A stretch of DNA of 64,000 nt from Pseudoalteromonas rubra (GCF_000238295.3 NZ_AHCD03000044.1:682001-746000); one strand, 5' to 3'. Shown: positions 36,680 through 46,370, counted from the stretch's first letter. Notes: a model not told the origin generated them from the sequence alone. Program-made: numbers and translations.

Positions 36680-39600
36680 ATGAAAAGCTTAAGAGCTAGC
36701 TTCTTTATCACTTTTTTAATGATGCTGGTTGTGAGTTGTGGGATCGGCTTAATGTCGCATTTTGTCAGGACAGAGGTCAATGCTCTATCACAGAAGCAAG
36801 CACAGTTATTTCAGCTTACCGAACTTGCCCATGAATTGAAACTCAGCTCGGATAACTTAACCAATTTTGCCCGTGCCTATGCGGTAACCGGCGATGAAAA
36901 ATGGCAGCAGTTGTTTCAGTTTGTTTTGCTTGTACGGGATGGCAAAGTGCAAGCGCAAAGCGCCAATACTTTCGATTATTGGGATAATCTCGCGTCACCT
37001 CATGCCAGCTTGCCAAAGTTAGAGCGGATAGAAGACGGGCATAATATTATCGAGCGCTTCCAACAACTTGGGGCACAAGATTTTGAGCTGTTGCAAATGC
37101 AAAATGCCCTGTCCACGTCGAATGGATTAGTGGGGTTAGAAAGGCAGGCGTTCAATGCCATTCAGGGGATCTATCGGGATGAGTATGGGAATTGGGTGGA
37201 AGGAGGGGAACCCGATTTAACAAGCGCGCAGAAGATTTTATTCAGCGATACGTTTTTAGCCGAAAAATCAAAAATTATGACCGCAATTGGCGAGGCGCAC
37301 AGGGCCATTGCAACACGCCTTAATAATGAATTGCAAAGCCATCAAGACAGTCTCAGCGCTGCTTATATGTTCAGAAACATATTTAATCTGATTTTACTCA
37401 TCAATATCGCATTGTCATTTTATCTGCTGTGGAAATTGTATATTAACCCCGTAGCCTCTATCCAAAAGCAGGTAGTCAGCAATGTGGAGCAAGGTAATTA
37501 TAATTTTACGCTTGATGAATCCGTAAAAGGGGAGCTGTCGGAACTCTCTATGTCTATGAACAAGCTGCTTAATGACCTATCTGAGCAACTTGAGTTTAAC
37601 ACTATTATGAAGGACTTTGGCCTTGCATTGCGAGGCAAGAAAAGTCCGCATGATCTGGGTGAAGAGCTGTTACAGTTTCTAGAGCAGCGGTTATCCGTTC
37701 CTTTACTTGGCTTATATGTATTTGAAGATCAGAAAGCACTTAACCGAGTTGCCGGAACAGGTTATAGCAGTAGCTGCGCCACAACATACAGCAATTATGA
37801 CTCCATTCACTTTCATGTTCTTAGCACTCAAAAGCCCTACTCTATGAAGTTTGAAAAAGAGCAATATGCTATCGAGTTGAACGGACAAAAGCTCTCTATT
37901 AGTGAGCTGTATTACTTTCCGCTGGTAGTGAGTAACGACAGTATCGGGTTATTGGAATTAGGCAGCCTGGTTGAACTGACAGAGCAGGACTACAAGTGGG
38001 TTAAATCGGTTATTAATGACCTGGCGGTGAGCTTGCAATTGACCCAGAATATTGACCTACAGTCTAAAGCAGAAAAGCGCATTGTCGAGCAGCTGGAGTT
38101 GAATAAGAAAATTCTCGACGCCATCCCAAGCCCAATGTACTACAAAAATAGCGAAGGCCAATATTTAGGCGTAAATAGCGTTTTTAATCAATATTTTGGA
38201 ACTTTCGATGCCGATGTGTTGGACGCCACGGCTGAGGATATTTTCGATTATGAGATTGCTCAGGTTTTTGAGCAATCCCATCAGGATTTAATCGACAGAG
38301 AGTCAAACCACCATTATGAAATAACAATCGAGAATGCAGAAGGCGACCCCAGAAATTTCATTGTGTATGAGGCGTTATTTACCAATGCTGAAAATCGGCT
38401 TGCAGGCGTGGTCGGTTTGCTGCTTGACGTGACAGAACGCAAACAAATGGAGCAAGAATTAAGGCAGGCTAAGGATAAAGCCGATGAAATGAGTACCGCA
38501 AAAGGGGAGTTTTTGGCAAATATGAGCCACGAGATCCGAACCCCGATGAATGCCATTATCGGAATGAGCCATTTGGCGCTTAGAACCGATCTTACCCCGC
38601 AACAGATGGGCTATATCAATAAAATAGATCAAGCCGCGAAAAGTTTGCTGGGGATCATTAACGATATATTAGATTTTTCCAAAATTGAGTCAGGTAAACT
38701 TGAAATTGAGCACATCGACTTTTCTTTACAAGAGGTTCTGGACAATGTGGTCAACATCAATGTGATTCGGGTGCAAGAGAAAGGCCTGGAAATGTTGCTA
38801 GATATCGCCCCTGATGTACCAATTAGCCTGGTTGGCGATCCCCTGCGCCTGGGGCAGATCCTGATTAATTTGTGTGGTAACGCCATTAAATTCACTGAGC
38901 AGGGTGAAATTACTATTTCGGTGACCGCCGCTGAGCAAATTGAAGACCAGGTAACCTTAAAGTTCTCAGTGAAAGATACGGGCATTGGCATGTCTCGCGA
39001 GCAGCAAAATAAGTTGTTTCAGGCCTTTTCACAGGCAGATGGTTCAATCACACGCAAGTATGGTGGTACCGGACTTGGTCTGAGTATCTGCAAAAAGCTT
39101 GTGGAGCTCATGGGGGGCTCTATTGGTGTTCACAGTGAGCAGGGGAAAGGCTCTGAGTTCTTTTTCACCATAAAGAGTGGCTTACAATCGGCTAAACTCA
39201 CCAATGTAATTTGTCCTGACAGTCAGCTTGCGGGTAAGCAAGCGCTGGTTGTCGATGATAATGAAAGTGCACGGGCCATTTTAACTAATTTGCTTAAAGC
39301 AATGAAGTTTCAGGTGACGTGCTCTGCCAGTGGTTCCGGTGCCGTCGAGCTTGCGCAAGCCGGGGGTTATGACATTATTTTTATGGACTGGAAAATGCCG
39401 CATATGAGCGGTATTGATGCGATTAAACATATTCGGGCTTTAGAGCTGGAAACAGAACCTAAGTATGTGCTTGTTACAGCATATGGAACGGATATTGGTA
39501 TGAACTCAGAGGTGCATGAACTTATTGACTCGGTCATTTTGAAGCCTGTGAATGCGTCTGTGCTACTGAATTCGATAATGGAGTCTTTTCAGCTGTCGGA

Positions 39601-40681
39601 GCAGCAAGGGGGCAATGAGTCGTATAAAAAGGTCGACAACACCGCGCTTTTATTTGAGCAGCAGCATGTACTTTTGGTTGAAGACAACAGCACAAATCAG
39701 GAAATCGCCAAAGAAATGCTGTCGTCGTTAAACCTTCAGGTGAGCATCGCTGAGAATGGTCAGGTTGCGGTTGAAATGATTAAGGCACAAGCGTTTGACA
39801 TCGTACTGATGGATATACAAATGCCTGTTATGGACGGGTATTCTGCAACAAAGTACATCAGAAAGCTCAGTCAGTTTAACGCATTACCAATTATCGCAAT
39901 GACAGCAAACGTTATGAAGGAAGATCTTCAAAAGTGTCAATCTGCCGGAATGAATGGCCATATTGGTAAACCAATCAACTTCAATCAAATGGCAGAAACA
40001 ATACGCTGTCACTTATATAAGCAATCTGAGCCTACTGAACCTGTTGCGCTGCAAACTGAAGTGCAGTTTGATAAAGGCAAGGAAGCGAAAAACGATGAGC
40101 AAATAGAGATAGCTGGTGTAGATGTTGAACGCGCTATAAAGCGGCTGGGCGGCAATGACAAGGCGTTTTGGAGCATTATTAAGAAATTTGCCAGAAACCA
40201 AATTGAGGAAACTATTAATTTGAATCAGGCGCTGGTCATAGGTGATCTCGAACATGCTGAGCGTATTGCCCACTCTCTGAAGGGCGCAAGTGCCAATTTA
40301 TGCATGGATGACTTATCAAAACGCGCCGCAGAGATTGAAAAAGCGATTGGCAGCGGTGAGCAAGTCGAGTTGGACCAGGTAGAGCATCTGACTGAATTCC
40401 TGAGGGGGCTACACAAGCAGCTGAGTGAACTAAATCAGGAAGATACGCCTTTAACTAAGCGAACAAATGTGGTTAGTTTAAAGGTAACGAAAGAGGACTT
40501 TACTCAGCTTGAAGCACTGCTGCTTAGTTGTGATATGCAATCAGTTGAACAGGTGCGTGAGCTTGCTGCTAGCCATAAGTTGGACGAGGCGACCAGCAAG
40601 CGGTTGATTGATCTGATTGAAGACTTTGAATTTGAAGAGGCTATCAAGGTGGTTGCCCATTTGTTAGAAAAATCAGCGTAG
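36680..40681 (+). CDS. Multi-domain hybrid sensor kinase with two receivers and Hpt
   Basis: The ATG at 36680 follows AGGGA and gives 1333 residues. In order: membrane helix (about 5-25), periplasmic sensor, second membrane helix (about 237-259), HAMP, a GAF-like segment, a PAS domain (about 475-590), HisKA with NMSHEIRTPMNAIIGM (His near 622), HATPase_c with DTGIGM and YGGTGLGLSICKKL, receiver 1 (FMDWKMPHMSG), receiver 2 (LLVEDN and LMDIQMPVMDG), and an Hpt domain (HSLKGASANL, near residue 1195). It is a complete phosphorelay in one chain. Two response regulators, one HD-GYP, lie divergently next door and are the likely targets. The signal is unknown. Confidence 0.92.
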   Translation: MKSLRASFFITFLMMLVVSCGIGLMSHFVRTEVNALSQKQAQLFQLTELAHELKLSSDNLTNFARAYAVTGDEKWQQLFQFVLLVRDGKVQAQSANTFDYWDNLASPHASLPKLERIEDGHNIIERFQQLGAQDFELLQMQNALSTSNGLVGLERQAFNAIQGIYRDEYGNWVEGGEPDLTSAQKILFSDTFLAEKSKIMTAIGEAHRAIATRLNNELQSHQDSLSAAYMFRNIFNLILLINIALSFYLLWKLYINPVASIQKQVVSNVEQGNYNFTLDESVKGELSELSMSMNKLLNDLSEQLEFNTIMKDFGLALRGKKSPHDLGEELLQFLEQRLSVPLLGLYVFEDQKALNRVAGTGYSSSCATTYSNYDSIHFHVLSTQKPYSMKFEKEQYAIELNGQKLSISELYYFPLVVSNDSIGLLELGSLVELTEQDYKWVKSVINDLAVSLQLTQNIDLQSKAEKRIVEQLELNKKILDAIPSPMYYKNSEGQYLGVNSVFNQYFGTFDADVLDATAEDIFDYEIAQVFEQSHQDLIDRESNHHYEITIENAEGDPRNFIVYEALFTNAENRLAGVVGLLLDVTERKQMEQELRQAKDKADEMSTAKGEFLANMSHEIRTPMNAIIGMSHLALRTDLTPQQMGYINKIDQAAKSLLGIINDILDFSKIESGKLEIEHIDFSLQEVLDNVVNINVIRVQEKGLEMLLDIAPDVPISLVGDPLRLGQILINLCGNAIKFTEQGEITISVTAAEQIEDQVTLKFSVKDTGIGMSREQQNKLFQAFSQADGSITRKYGGTGLGLSICKKLVELMGGSIGVHSEQGKGSEFFFTIKSGLQSAKLTNVICPDSQLAGKQALVVDDNESARAILTNLLKAMKFQVTCSASGSGAVELAQAGGYDIIFMDWKMPHMSGIDAIKHIRALELETEPKYVLVTAYGTDIGMNSEVHELIDSVILKPVNASVLLNSIMESFQLSEQQGGNESYKKVDNTALLFEQQHVLLVEDNSTNQEIAKEMLSSLNLQVSIAENGQVAVEMIKAQAFDIVLMDIQMPVMDGYSATKYIRKLSQFNALPIIAMTANVMKEDLQKCQSAGMNGHIGKPINFNQMAETIRCHLYKQSEPTEPVALQTEVQFDKGKEAKNDEQIEIAGVDVERAIKRLGGNDKAFWSIIKKFARNQIEETINLNQALVIGDLEHAERIAHSLKGASANLCMDDLSKRAAEIEKAIGSGEQVELDQVEHLTEFLRGLHKQLSELNQEDTPLTKRTNVVSLKVTKEDFTQLEALLLSCDMQSVEQVRELAASHKLDEATSKRLIDLIEDFEFEEAIKVVAHLLEKSA

Positions 40682-40901
40682 TGAACCCACAGTGCCCATC
40701 AAGGGATACAAACAAAAGCGTATCAAGCTCAATAGATTAACAGCCAGACATAGGTTTGGCTGACTTAAGCGACATTCAATATCTGTGTGACTTTATAACA
40801 CGTCGGGTTTTTATTCCGTTTTATCGCGTATTGGATGACATCTGTATTCAGCTGAATAACTATGTGGCCTTTATTAAAATGATAACAATAGGAGGCTGCC
40901 C
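40682..40901. other. Intergenic region with a hairpin after the hybrid kinase
   Basis: CAGCCA (40741-40746) pairs with TGGCTG (40757-40762) about 60 nt after the kinase stop, a possible weak terminator. The remaining 140 bases should hold the promoter of the S9 peptidase gene; an AGGAGG ribosome-binding site precedes its ATG. Confidence 0.45.
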
Positions 40902-42935
40902 ATGCCTTTTGGACTGAAACGTACTTTGCAATGTTCTTTACTGGCGTTTGCAACACTACCCGTATTGGCGCAGGCAAATGCCGGGCTACAGGCTGAAGAT
41001 ATTTTTGAGCTTGAATATGCAAGCGATCCGCAAATATCGCCCAACGGCGAGCAAGTGGTGTACGTACGTAACAGCAACGACGTGATGAAAGATGCCAAAA
41101 GACAAAACTTGTGGCTGGTCGATGCAAAAACGGGCGTACAGTCTCCTTTGTTCTCAGATGAAAACCGCTACTATCAGCCGCGCTGGTCACCCGATGGCAG
41201 CAAGATCGCCTTTTTGAGTGATGTCTCTGGCAGCACTCAGGTGCACGTGCATTACATTGCGCAAAATCGCACAGCTTTGCTGACTCAGTTACAGGCTGGG
41301 ATCGGTGATCTGACCTGGTCGCCTGATGGTAAATGGCTGGCATTTAGCCAAAAGGTAGAAGAAAAGCCCGCGGTTATCGCCAAAATGCCGGCAAAGCCAA
41401 AAGGCGCCAAGTGGTCCGAGTCGGCCATTGTGATTGATAAAGCCTATTATCAGGCGGATGGACGCGGCTTGGTTAAGCCAGGGTATCGGCAGATATTTGT
41501 GTTGCCAAGCGAAGGTGGCACGCCTCGTCAGCTAACTTCAGGTAACTATCACCACAGTGGTAAGCTGGCCTGGCGCAGCGATTCAAAGGGCATCGTGTTC
41601 TCGGCTAACCGCATTGCAGACTGGGAATATAAGCGCCTGGAGGGTGACCTGTTTGAAGTCGATTTCGCGGGTAAGATCACGCAATTGACCAATGCGCCGG
41701 GTCGCGAGCACTCTCCGAGCTTTTCAGAAAATGGCAAGCAGCTGGCGTTTTTAAGCTCATCGGGTGAGTTGAACCCGTATCGCAATCACAAACTAAATAT
41801 TATGAACTGGCAAAGCAAGCAATCTCGCATGATTGCGAAGGACTTTGACCGTTCAATCCAAAGCCCAAGCTGGATAGGCAGCACTAAGCTGGCAATGGCT
41901 TACGACGACCATGGCATGCGCAAGCTGGCCACCATTACTACCAAAGGCAAAATTAAAGATCTGACCAATACGCTGTCAGGCACCACGCTGGGCCGTCCTT
42001 ACCTGAGCGGTCAGTTTAGCGCCAACTTTGATGGTGAGATTGCCTTTACCAAAGGCTCAAGCTCGCGTCCGGCTGATGTCGCTGTCACAACCAGTAAAGG
42101 GAAAGTGAAGTCGCTGACTGCGCTGAACGAGGACTTACTGGCGCACAAAACACTGGGCAAAGTACACGAAATCACTTACAAATCATCGTTTGATGGTGAG
42201 CAGATCCAGGGCTGGTATATCACGCCACCAGATTTTGATCCGAATAAGAAGTATCCATTGTTGATGGAGATCCACGGTGGTCCACACCTGGCTTATGGTC
42301 CACACTTCTCGGCTGAGTTACAACGCTATGCAGCACAAGGATATGTTGTGTTTTACGATAACCATCGTGGTAGTAGCTCGTACGGTGAGCGTTTTGCGAT
42401 GTTGTTGAAATACAAGTACAGCTCAAAAGAAGACTTTGCCGATCATAACTCGGGCGTAGACGCCATGATTGCCAAAGGCTTTATTGATCAGGATAACCTA
42501 TTTATCGCGGGTGGCTCAGCGGGCGGTATCGCGACTGCCTATGCCATTGGCCTGACAGACCGCTTTAATGCTGCTGTTGTTGTTAAGCCGGTGATCAACT
42601 GGTTAAGTAAAGTACTGACCGCCGACAGTGGCCTGGTGCAGATCCCCACTCAGTTCCCGGGGATGCCATGGGAGCATGTTGACCATTACTGGGAACGCTC
42701 ACCATTATCTCTGGTTGGTAATGTTACCACACCGACTATGTTAATGACCGGAGAGGAAGACCTTCGTACGCCAATGGCTGAAACAGAGCAGTTCTATCAG
42801 GCACTAAAACACCGTAAGATAGACTCTGTACTGGTGAAAATTCCGGGCGCACCCCATGGTATTGCCGGACGTCCTTCGCGGATGATCAGTAAAATCGAAC
42901 ACACGCTCGCGTGGTTCGAAAAATATAAAAAATAA
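40902..42935 (+). CDS. Secreted S9 family peptidase (prolyl oligopeptidase clan)
   Basis: The ATG follows AGGAGG and begins a signal peptide (about 1-26, ending AQANA). The 677-residue enzyme has a beta-propeller domain (about 35-420) with several WSPDG-type blade motifs, then a C-terminal alpha/beta hydrolase. The triad is Ser 539 (GGSAGG), Asp 620 (EEDLRTP) and His 652 (GAPHGIA). This layout is that of the dipeptidyl/acylaminoacyl-peptidase branch of S9, which cleaves short peptides in the periplasm or outside. It is monocistronic, with an intrinsic terminator after it. Confidence 0.9.
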   Translation: MPFGLKRTLQCSLLAFATLPVLAQANAGLQAEDIFELEYASDPQISPNGEQVVYVRNSNDVMKDAKRQNLWLVDAKTGVQSPLFSDENRYYQPRWSPDGSKIAFLSDVSGSTQVHVHYIAQNRTALLTQLQAGIGDLTWSPDGKWLAFSQKVEEKPAVIAKMPAKPKGAKWSESAIVIDKAYYQADGRGLVKPGYRQIFVLPSEGGTPRQLTSGNYHHSGKLAWRSDSKGIVFSANRIADWEYKRLEGDLFEVDFAGKITQLTNAPGREHSPSFSENGKQLAFLSSSGELNPYRNHKLNIMNWQSKQSRMIAKDFDRSIQSPSWIGSTKLAMAYDDHGMRKLATITTKGKIKDLTNTLSGTTLGRPYLSGQFSANFDGEIAFTKGSSSRPADVAVTTSKGKVKSLTALNEDLLAHKTLGKVHEITYKSSFDGEQIQGWYITPPDFDPNKKYPLLMEIHGGPHLAYGPHFSAELQRYAAQGYVVFYDNHRGSSSYGERFAMLLKYKYSSKEDFADHNSGVDAMIAKGFIDQDNLFIAGGSAGGIATAYAIGLTDRFNAAVVVKPVINWLSKVLTADSGLVQIPTQFPGMPWEHVDHYWERSPLSLVGNVTTPTMLMTGEEDLRTPMAETEQFYQALKHRKIDSVLVKIPGAPHGIAGRPSRMISKIEHTLAWFEKYKK

Positions 42936-42940
42936 CAGGA

Positions 42941-42964
42941 AAAGCCGCGTAATGCGGCTTTTTT
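42941..42964 (+). terminator. Intrinsic terminator of the S9 peptidase gene
   Basis: AAAGCCGC (42941-42948) pairs with GCGGCTTT (42954-42961), followed by more T, a classic intrinsic terminator six bases after the stop. Confidence 0.85.
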
Positions 42965-43126
42965 AATGCCTGTTAGCAAAAGACAAAATAACCCTGCTGG
43001 GGCGCTTTTATTTTGCCCAAGCGTCCTTCGATGCGCTGAAAAAGCCTGAACAGCGAGAAAAAGTGAACGTTTTACTGATTTAGGTATCTTAACTGCCTGA
43101 TAACTAATAATTAGAAGGAATTACAA

Positions 43127-44125
43127 ATGAGGCTTATTCAGTATTTTGGCCTACCTCTGGCGATGCTATCTTGTATCAGCAGTGCCAATGAGGCGCTTAA
43201 CAAGCAGGAAGTTGTCAGCACTTTAGTGAATGAAATTGAAAACAGTTATGTTGAAACTGACAAAATCCCCGGTCTGGCAAAGAGTTTGCGTCAACTCAAA
43301 GATAACCAAGCTTTTCAAGGAGCTGTTACTAAGGATGAATTTGCCGCTTTGTTGTCCGCAGAGTTGAAAAAAACCGACCCGCATTTTGGCGTGCAGTGGC
43401 GCGATCCGAGCGGTGTTGTGGCAAAGAAAAAATATGAATCCTGGTTCACTAAACTGGCGCGTAACAACTCTGGTTTTAACAAGGTCGAGATCTTGCCCGG
43501 CAACGTCGGTTATATTGACTTCTGGGGCTTTGATAATGTTACGGATGAATCAAAACGCATCGTGGCAGGGGTGATGACGTTTGTGGCCAATGCGGATGCA
43601 TTGCTCATTGATCTGAGAAAAAATGGCGGTGGCAGCGGGGAAATGGTGCAGCTGATCAGCAGCTATTTTTTAAAGCCCGATACGCATTTAAATAGCATCT
43701 ACTGGCGCACCACCAACACCACGCGCGAATTTTATACTATAAAAGAGGTCGCTGCGAAGGCGAATTTGACCATTCCCTTGTATGTGCTCACGAGCAAAGG
43801 AACCTTCTCGGCAGCCGAAGAGTTTGTCTACAACCTGAAGCACTTGAACAGAGCCACCTTGGTGGGTGAAGTTACCAAAGGCGGCGCAAATCCCTGGCAA
43901 TACTACGAGCTGGGTAACGGTTTCCGGGCCAGCATTCCTATTGCCAAGGCTATCAATCCTGTAACCAAAAGCAACTGGGAAGGCGTCGGCGTAAAGCCGG
44001 ACATTGTCACGACCAGTGAGACGGCTTTCAATACGGCTTATAAACGCGCGCTTAAAGACATCGCTAAGGTCGTTGATAACGAATATCAGCTGGCAGAGAT
44101 AAAGGATAAAATCGATACTCTGTAA
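43127..44125 (+). CDS. Secreted S41 family (IRBP-like) peptidase
   Basis: The 332-residue protein has a signal peptide (about 1-20, ending CISSA). The N-terminal helical domain (about 25-100) is that of IRBP-like S41 proteins. The core shows GNVGYIDFWGF, ADALLIDLRKNGGGSGEM and the nucleophile segment TSKGTFSAAEEF with Ser about 228. VGEVTKGGANPW supplies the usual binding loop. There is no PDZ domain, unlike carboxy-terminal processing proteases. The substrate is not known; a role in peptide degradation outside the cytoplasm is the fair inference. It is monocistronic and follows the S9 terminator. Confidence 0.85.
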   Translation: MRLIQYFGLPLAMLSCISSANEALNKQEVVSTLVNEIENSYVETDKIPGLAKSLRQLKDNQAFQGAVTKDEFAALLSAELKKTDPHFGVQWRDPSGVVAKKKYESWFTKLARNNSGFNKVEILPGNVGYIDFWGFDNVTDESKRIVAGVMTFVANADALLIDLRKNGGGSGEMVQLISSYFLKPDTHLNSIYWRTTNTTREFYTIKEVAAKANLTIPLYVLTSKGTFSAAEEFVYNLKHLNRATLVGEVTKGGANPWQYYELGNGFRASIPIAKAINPVTKSNWEGVGVKPDIVTTSETAFNTAYKRALKDIAKVVDNEYQLAEIKDKIDTL

Positions 44126-44412
44126 CTATTTCTTCCCGCAAGTGCCTCCCTGGTCGGCATGCACGGCAAACAGGGAGCACATGCGAAAATCTTGCTATCA
44201 AAAGATGCAGTTTTGACGAAAGCGCCTATTTTTCCAGTTCAATGTCCACAATATCGTCAAAGTATCTTACTGGCGCTGAAGTTTGTCGATATTTGTTAAA
44301 ACGTCCAGCATAAGCAAAGGAACCAGGTTTGGAACCGGGTACAAAAATGTGACATTGGACGTTTTAAGGCTGCATAATACGGCAGTTTATAACGATATAG
44401 TTCAGGAGTTTT
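44126..44412. other. Intergenic region with a hairpin after the S41 gene
   Basis: The GTGCCTCCCTG at 44142-44152 pairs imperfectly with CAGGGAGCAC at 44171-44180, a likely terminator of the S41 gene. The remaining 230 bases hold no credible gene; they should contain the promoter of the following hydrolase. Confidence 0.5.
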
Positions 44413-45171
44413 ATGAAGTTTTTAAAAGGATTTGGTCTGGTAACTGCCTGCTGGCTGAGTACCGCTGTGGCCGACGTTCAACCTGCCAGTGTTTACGATA
44501 AAGCCCGTGACAGAGCCATTCCGATTGAGATCACTTATCCCGAATCTCAGGCACAGTGCAGTGAAAAAGCTCCTTGCCCGGTGGCGTTCCTAGGCGCTGG
44601 CTACGGTATATCGCATACTAATTACACCTTTTTATCCAGCGTGTTGAATGAACACGGGTATCTGGTGGTCGCAATCGGGCATGAATTGCCGGGTGATCCG
44701 CCGCTTTCTGTCTCTGGTAATTTGTTTGAAACGCGCAGCGAGAACTGGCTGCGTGGTGCAAAAACACTGGCGTTTTTACAGGGAGAATTGCAACGCATTA
44801 TAATCGGTTATGATTTTAACAATTTAACTTTGGTTGGCCACTCAAATGGGGGCGATATTTCTGCCTGGTTGGGCAATAAAGACAAGCCCTATGTTAGACA
44901 GATCATTACCTTAGACCACCGCCGTGTGCCATTACCAAAAACTAAGGATATCAAGGTGCTGTCGATACGTGCCAGCGACTTTCCGGCAGACTCGGGCGTG
45001 CTGCCCAGCGAAGCGGAGCAAGTCGAGTTTGGCAGCTGCGTGGTGACCATTCCCAAAGCGCGCCATGATGATATCGCCGACTTTGGCCCTGTCTGGTTAA
45101 AAGACAAGATAGCACTGCTTGTTCGTCTGCATCTGGGCGGAAAATCTTGCAAACTGTTGCAACAAGCGTAG
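44413..45171 (+). CDS. Exported alpha/beta hydrolase
   Basis: The 252-residue protein has a signal peptide (about 1-19, ending STAVA). The hydrolase fold shows the oxyanion region PVAFLGAGYG, and the nucleophile elbow VGHSNGG with Ser about 144. The acid and base are probably in the SIRASDFPADSG and PKARHDDIAD segments (His near residue 216). This resembles platelet-activating-factor acetylhydrolase or chlorophyllase-like enzymes of the alpha/beta fold; the substrate is unknown. An AGGAG precedes the ATG. It is followed 84 nt later by a TonB-C-like lipoprotein gene. Confidence 0.75.
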   Translation: MKFLKGFGLVTACWLSTAVADVQPASVYDKARDRAIPIEITYPESQAQCSEKAPCPVAFLGAGYGISHTNYTFLSSVLNEHGYLVVAIGHELPGDPPLSVSGNLFETRSENWLRGAKTLAFLQGELQRIIIGYDFNNLTLVGHSNGGDISAWLGNKDKPYVRQIITLDHRRVPLPKTKDIKVLSIRASDFPADSGVLPSEAEQVEFGSCVVTIPKARHDDIADFGPVWLKDKIALLVRLHLGGKSCKLLQQA

Positions 45172-45254
45172 TGGGCTGATAGAAAGTAGATTGGCAGTGT
45201 GCGAGCCACACTGTCATATTCACCAACTAATCATAATAATAAGAGCACCCTCAT

Positions 45255-45545
45255 ATGAAATACTTACTGACCGCGCTGTTTACCCTGGTTCTTATCGGTG
45301 GTTGCACGTCAACTCAGCAGGCAGATCCTCAGATTAAAAACGGCTATGTTCAGATGCAATTCGATATTAACGAGCAAGGCAGGCCCGAGAATATTCGCAT
45401 CATTGAATCGAGCCATAATGGCTTATTTGATCAAGAAGCCATACGCTCACTAAAAAAGTGGAAATATAACCCTAAGATAGAGAATGGCACACCCGTCAGG
45501 CAGACCAACCAAAAGGTACAGCTGGATTTTGATATTAAAAACTAA
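45255..45545 (+). CDS. Lipoprotein with a TonB C-terminal domain only
   Basis: This 96-residue protein starts with a lipoprotein signal (LVLIGGC, lipidated Cys about residue 17). The rest is a TonB C-terminal domain: YVQMQFDINEQGRPENIRII, then FDQEAIRSLKKWKYNPKIENG and the closing strand VQLDFDI. There is no Pro-rich linker and no N-terminal membrane helix, so it cannot energise an outer-membrane receptor in the usual way. It may bind TonB boxes or act as an envelope adaptor, which is inference. It is convergent with the next gene. Confidence 0.78.
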   Translation: MKYLLTALFTLVLIGGCTSTQQADPQIKNGYVQMQFDINEQGRPENIRIIESSHNGLFDQEAIRSLKKWKYNPKIENGTPVRQTNQKVQLDFDIKN

Positions 45546-45566
45546 GAAGGCAGTTCGTGAACGAAT

Positions 45567-45905
45567 TTATTTCGTTTTGTTCTGCTTATAGGCAATTTGA
45601 CGCGCGGTTCTTCGTTTAGTGCCTATTCTCGATTTGACTTTCATCGGGCACAACAAAGCAGCAACTGCGGCCAGCAGTGGAATTAATACAGCGCCCAACA
45701 AAATCACGTCAACAGACCGTATGGTAAGAGCGAAGACTGATACAAGCAGTATACTCACGCTCATTGCGCCTGTTATCGTCCATAAAGCGCCTTTGTGAAG
45801 ATAAAGCAGGGCGCCACACAATTTACAACGGACTTTTGTATCAAAGATAAGAAGCGATTTCTGCAGTGGAGAAATCCCATTTTGGGCACATTCAGGGCAC
45901 TTCAT
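45567..45905 (-). CDS. Zinc-ribbon membrane protein of unknown function
   Basis: The 112-residue protein begins with a zinc-ribbon pattern (MKCPECA, and CKLC about 25 residues later), followed by two membrane helices (about residues 43-62 and 67-88) and a strongly basic tail (KVKSRIGTKRRTARQIAYK). The arrangement resembles the small DUF983-like or zinc-ribbon membrane proteins. I cannot name a function. It is convergent with the TonB-C-like gene. Confidence 0.6.
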   Translation of the reverse strand: MKCPECAQNGISPLQKSLLIFDTKVRCKLCGALLYLHKGALWTITGAMSVSILLVSVFALTIRSVDVILLGAVLIPLLAAVAALLCPMKVKSRIGTKRRTARQIAYKQNKTK

Positions 45906-45975
45906 TCACAAATTCCATTGAGCTAGATGAGTATCATACTACTTTGATTTAACAACAATGGGTATGGGCGCTGGC

Positions 45976-46329
45976 TTACCCTTGCTCAATTTCCTCCAAA
46001 AACCGACTGAGTATCGCTTTACTCTCAGCCAGTCGCGCGGCTTTTTCATCAACGGCTTTGATTTCGCTATGTAACAGGTTTCTGAGCTCGTCACAGGGTT
46101 CAAAAATGGGCCTGTCGCCGCGAATACAGGGCAGGAACTGCAAAATGGTATTGAGTGTCATGCCTGCCGCGCTCAGTAACTGAATACGGGTTAGTGTCTG
46201 GATATCGTTCGATGTGTAGTGGCGATAGCCTGAAGGGGAGCGGCTGGGGTGAAGCAAGCCTTGCTCTTCGTAATACCGCAGCATGCGAATGCTGATCCCT
46301 GTTTGTTTCGATAATTCGCCGATTTTCAT
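45976..46329 (-). CDS. MerR-family transcriptional regulator
   Basis: The 117-residue protein has the MerR HTH at the N-terminus (IGELSKQTGISIRMLRYYEEQGLLHPSRSPSGYRHY, split here by domain) and a C-terminal dimerisation coiled coil (about 78-112). CIRGDRP holds a Cys near residue 68 and PCDELRNLL another, which could sense a metal or oxidant. It is divergent from an aminotransferase class IV gene across an 81-nt gap that contains a MerR-type promoter, so it probably activates that gene. Confidence 0.88.
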   Translation of the reverse strand: MKIGELSKQTGISIRMLRYYEEQGLLHPSRSPSGYRHYTSNDIQTLTRIQLLSAAGMTLNTILQFLPCIRGDRPIFEPCDELRNLLHSEIKAVDEKAARLAESKAILSRFLEEIEQG

Positions 46330-46338
46330 GATGTGCTC

Positions 46339-46370
46339 TTGACTCTCACAGTGCTGTCAGGGTTTATAGT
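46339..46370 (+). promoter_or_regulatory. MerR-type promoter with long spacer
   Basis: TTGACT (46339-46344) and TATAGT (46365-46370) are separated by 20 nt, longer than the usual 17. MerR-family activators act on such over-spaced promoters. It lies just after the MerR start codon and points at the aminotransferase gene (ATG 46411). The spacer contains CACAGTG, a small inverted core. Confidence 0.6.

Noticed and set aside
44283..44501. A 72-residue plus-strand frame starting before the exported hydrolase
   Set aside because: It overlaps the hydrolase start in another frame and resembles nothing; the hydrolase has a signal peptide and a ribosome-binding site.
46345..46364. A full dyad in the MerR promoter spacer
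   Set aside because: Only the CACAGTG core is symmetric; outer arms do not pair, so I report the spacer length but not a full operator.
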